The notes below the pieces were generated by a model. It did no database searches, was not told where the DNA came from, and saw only the letters and a list, made by a program, of their open reading frames with translations. Shown here one piece after another: positions 48,201-64,000 of a stretch of 64,000 bases of DNA. The position numbers were made by a program, and so were the translations under genes. The stretch is from Coturnix japonica. Lineage: Eukaryota > Chordata > Aves > Galliformes > Phasianidae. Position 1 is the stretch's first letter. Every line of letters begins with the position of its first letter. The stretch spans positions 39,793,977 through 39,857,976 of the forward strand of contig NC_029519.1 of assembly GCF_001577835.2 (NCBI RefSeq), written 5' to 3'.

Positions 48201-48771
48201 TTCCTTTTCAGTCTTAGTAAATAGTTTTTATCTCAGTGCATGTGTTCTGTTGCATTGTTGGTTGGTTGGTTTGTTTGTTTCCCCAGTTCTCCCTCATCAC
48301 ATTAGGATCCATTCCGACCTTCATGATTATTCTATGACAGATACAAAATGTGGTCGTCCTGGACCACTCATACGTAATGCTTTGGTCACCCTTAGCATGT
48401 AGTGGTTTCTTTTTCCACTCTTTGGGGCATGTGCTTCAGCCTGCATAGCTTCAGAACATCAGTGCTGCTGTCTTTGTTTTATGTGTGTGATGGCAGCTTT
48501 ATCTTAGGACAGGGTAGGAAGTGCCCCTTTTACAAGGGGCTGAGCAAAAACTTCATTTGTTTTCCCTGTTTCTTCTCAGTGAGTATAAGATGTAAAGATT
48601 CCTGCCTGTTAACATTTACTCCAGCATATGTTGTATATTTAATCCAAACTTTGGGGGCGGATTTTGAATTCATTCATGTAATTGTTTGACTTCTAATATC
48701 ACTACGGTCATTCTTTTATAAGGCCATTATGGTATATAGAGTTGTCTTCAAGCTAACAGGAATATTTTTAA

Positions 48772-63073
<14,302 letters not shown>

Positions 63074-64000
63074 ACTCCACCGCAAGCAGACGGTCCCGGC
63101 AGTGGTACATCATCCATCGTGTTTGCATTCTTGTTCATTTCTTTTGGCTTTGGAATGTGACACCGCCCTTCTGATCATTTCTTTGATGTGAAAGCATCCT
63201 TTGGTTTCCAGTTTAAATTAAAGCGGATGTTGTTTCCCCAGTTTCACAACAGAAGTCACACTGTTAATTTATAAATGTTGACTTGGAGAATTGAGGACTG
63301 GAAAGATTAAAACAAACAAACAACACAACAGTAAACTGTCTGCAACAAAAGTGAACTGAAGGACATGCCCAATAAAATTCAGGTCCTTACAGTCAAAGCC
63401 CTCTGCTGCACATTTTGTGTAAGTGTTACTGTTTCTGCCTGTTACTGTTGGAAACACAAATAGTGCAATTTGTGCAATCGGAGAAGCTTGCCTTTTTGTT
63501 TTGTTTTGTTTTTTTTAGAACACTTGGCTCCAAACAAACTCTTGTTTACGCACTCATCAGAATGCACTACTGGGTAACTCTGAACTCGTGTATTGACATC
63601 TGCAGGAGGCATCGGAGGAAAAACAAAAACCCTTCTTTCTCTTACTCAGACAGAATAGCTTGTGAAATGGTGCGGGCATCCAACCTGCTTGCTGTGACCA
63701 ACATATGCACACACACAAACCTTAACAAGACTACGAGTTCATTCCAGAAGGAATCCATTTAACCGTTAACTAAACAGAACCTAGAGTTTCAAAGCCGTAG
63801 TCCTGAGTACTTAATGAGTTTGATAGCTCACGTCAGATTTTTCTATCTGCCCCTCTTCATACAGGGATGGCTGCTCAACACACTCCTCCTTCCCCTTTCC
63901 CCTTCGATAAGCATTGTACGGTGAAAATTGTCTTGACTGTATTTGAGTTCTCTGGTAATGTAACAAGCATGATGGTGCCTTCTATGAATACATCATTCCA
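63074..64000 (+). other. G3BP2: G3BP2 3' UTR (cut by window edge)
   Basis: Follows the stop. AATAAA at 63371-63376 is followed by a GT-rich stretch (TTTTGTGTAAGTGTTACTG), so one transcript end is likely near 63.4 kb. A longer 3' UTR may continue past the window. Confidence 0.7.
63371..63376 (+). promoter_or_regulatory. G3BP2: G3BP2 poly(A) signal
   Basis: Canonical AATAAA about 300 bases after the stop, with a downstream GT-rich element. Confidence 0.75.

Overview
This is a vertebrate nuclear window, almost certainly from a galliform bird (chicken or a close relative). The interspersed repeats are nearly all CR1 LINE fragments with the typical ATTCTRTG tandem 3' end, which is the avian pattern. 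The protein-coding exons match two well-known vertebrate genes. Those genes are also neighbours on human chromosome 4q21.

Layout. Bases 1 to about 18.3 kb are mostly intergenic: degenerate CR1 pieces, one CR1 nested inside another, and one possible 3'-terminal exon of an unidentified plus-strand gene (3292-3498, with poly(A) signals near 4.7 kb). From about 18.3 to 41.2 kb the minus strand carries USO1, the vesicle tether p115. I could place 23 constitutive coding exons (numbered 2-13 and 15-25 here), a 21-nt cassette exon (exon 14) and a candidate 12-nt microexon. All have consistent splice sites and phases and together give about 930 residues plus exon 1. Exon 1, which should encode the usual N-terminus, is not visible. 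A 25-N assembly gap (40939-40963) lies in its expected place. A CpG-rich region at 40.7-42.0 kb forms a divergent promoter. From about 41.5 kb to the right edge the plus strand carries G3BP2: one noncoding exon and 11 coding exons, which give exactly 482 codons plus stop, the length of the human long isoform. Its 3' UTR starts at 63074 with a poly(A) signal at 63371; the window may end inside a longer 3' UTR.

The two genes are head to head and probably share promoter elements (ETS-type sites, a perfect CRE and a YY1-like site), but they work in different places. USO1 tethers ER-derived and Golgi vesicles. G3BP2 is an RNA-binding stress-granule protein. I see no sign of a prokaryotic-style system, viral island or gene cluster. 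The most notable items are fine-structure features: the candidate USO1 microexon, a competing splice donor in USO1, a CR1 supplying the probable branch-point region of a USO1 exon, an orphan exon-like segment in a G3BP2 intron, and the possible unannotated gene end at the left edge.
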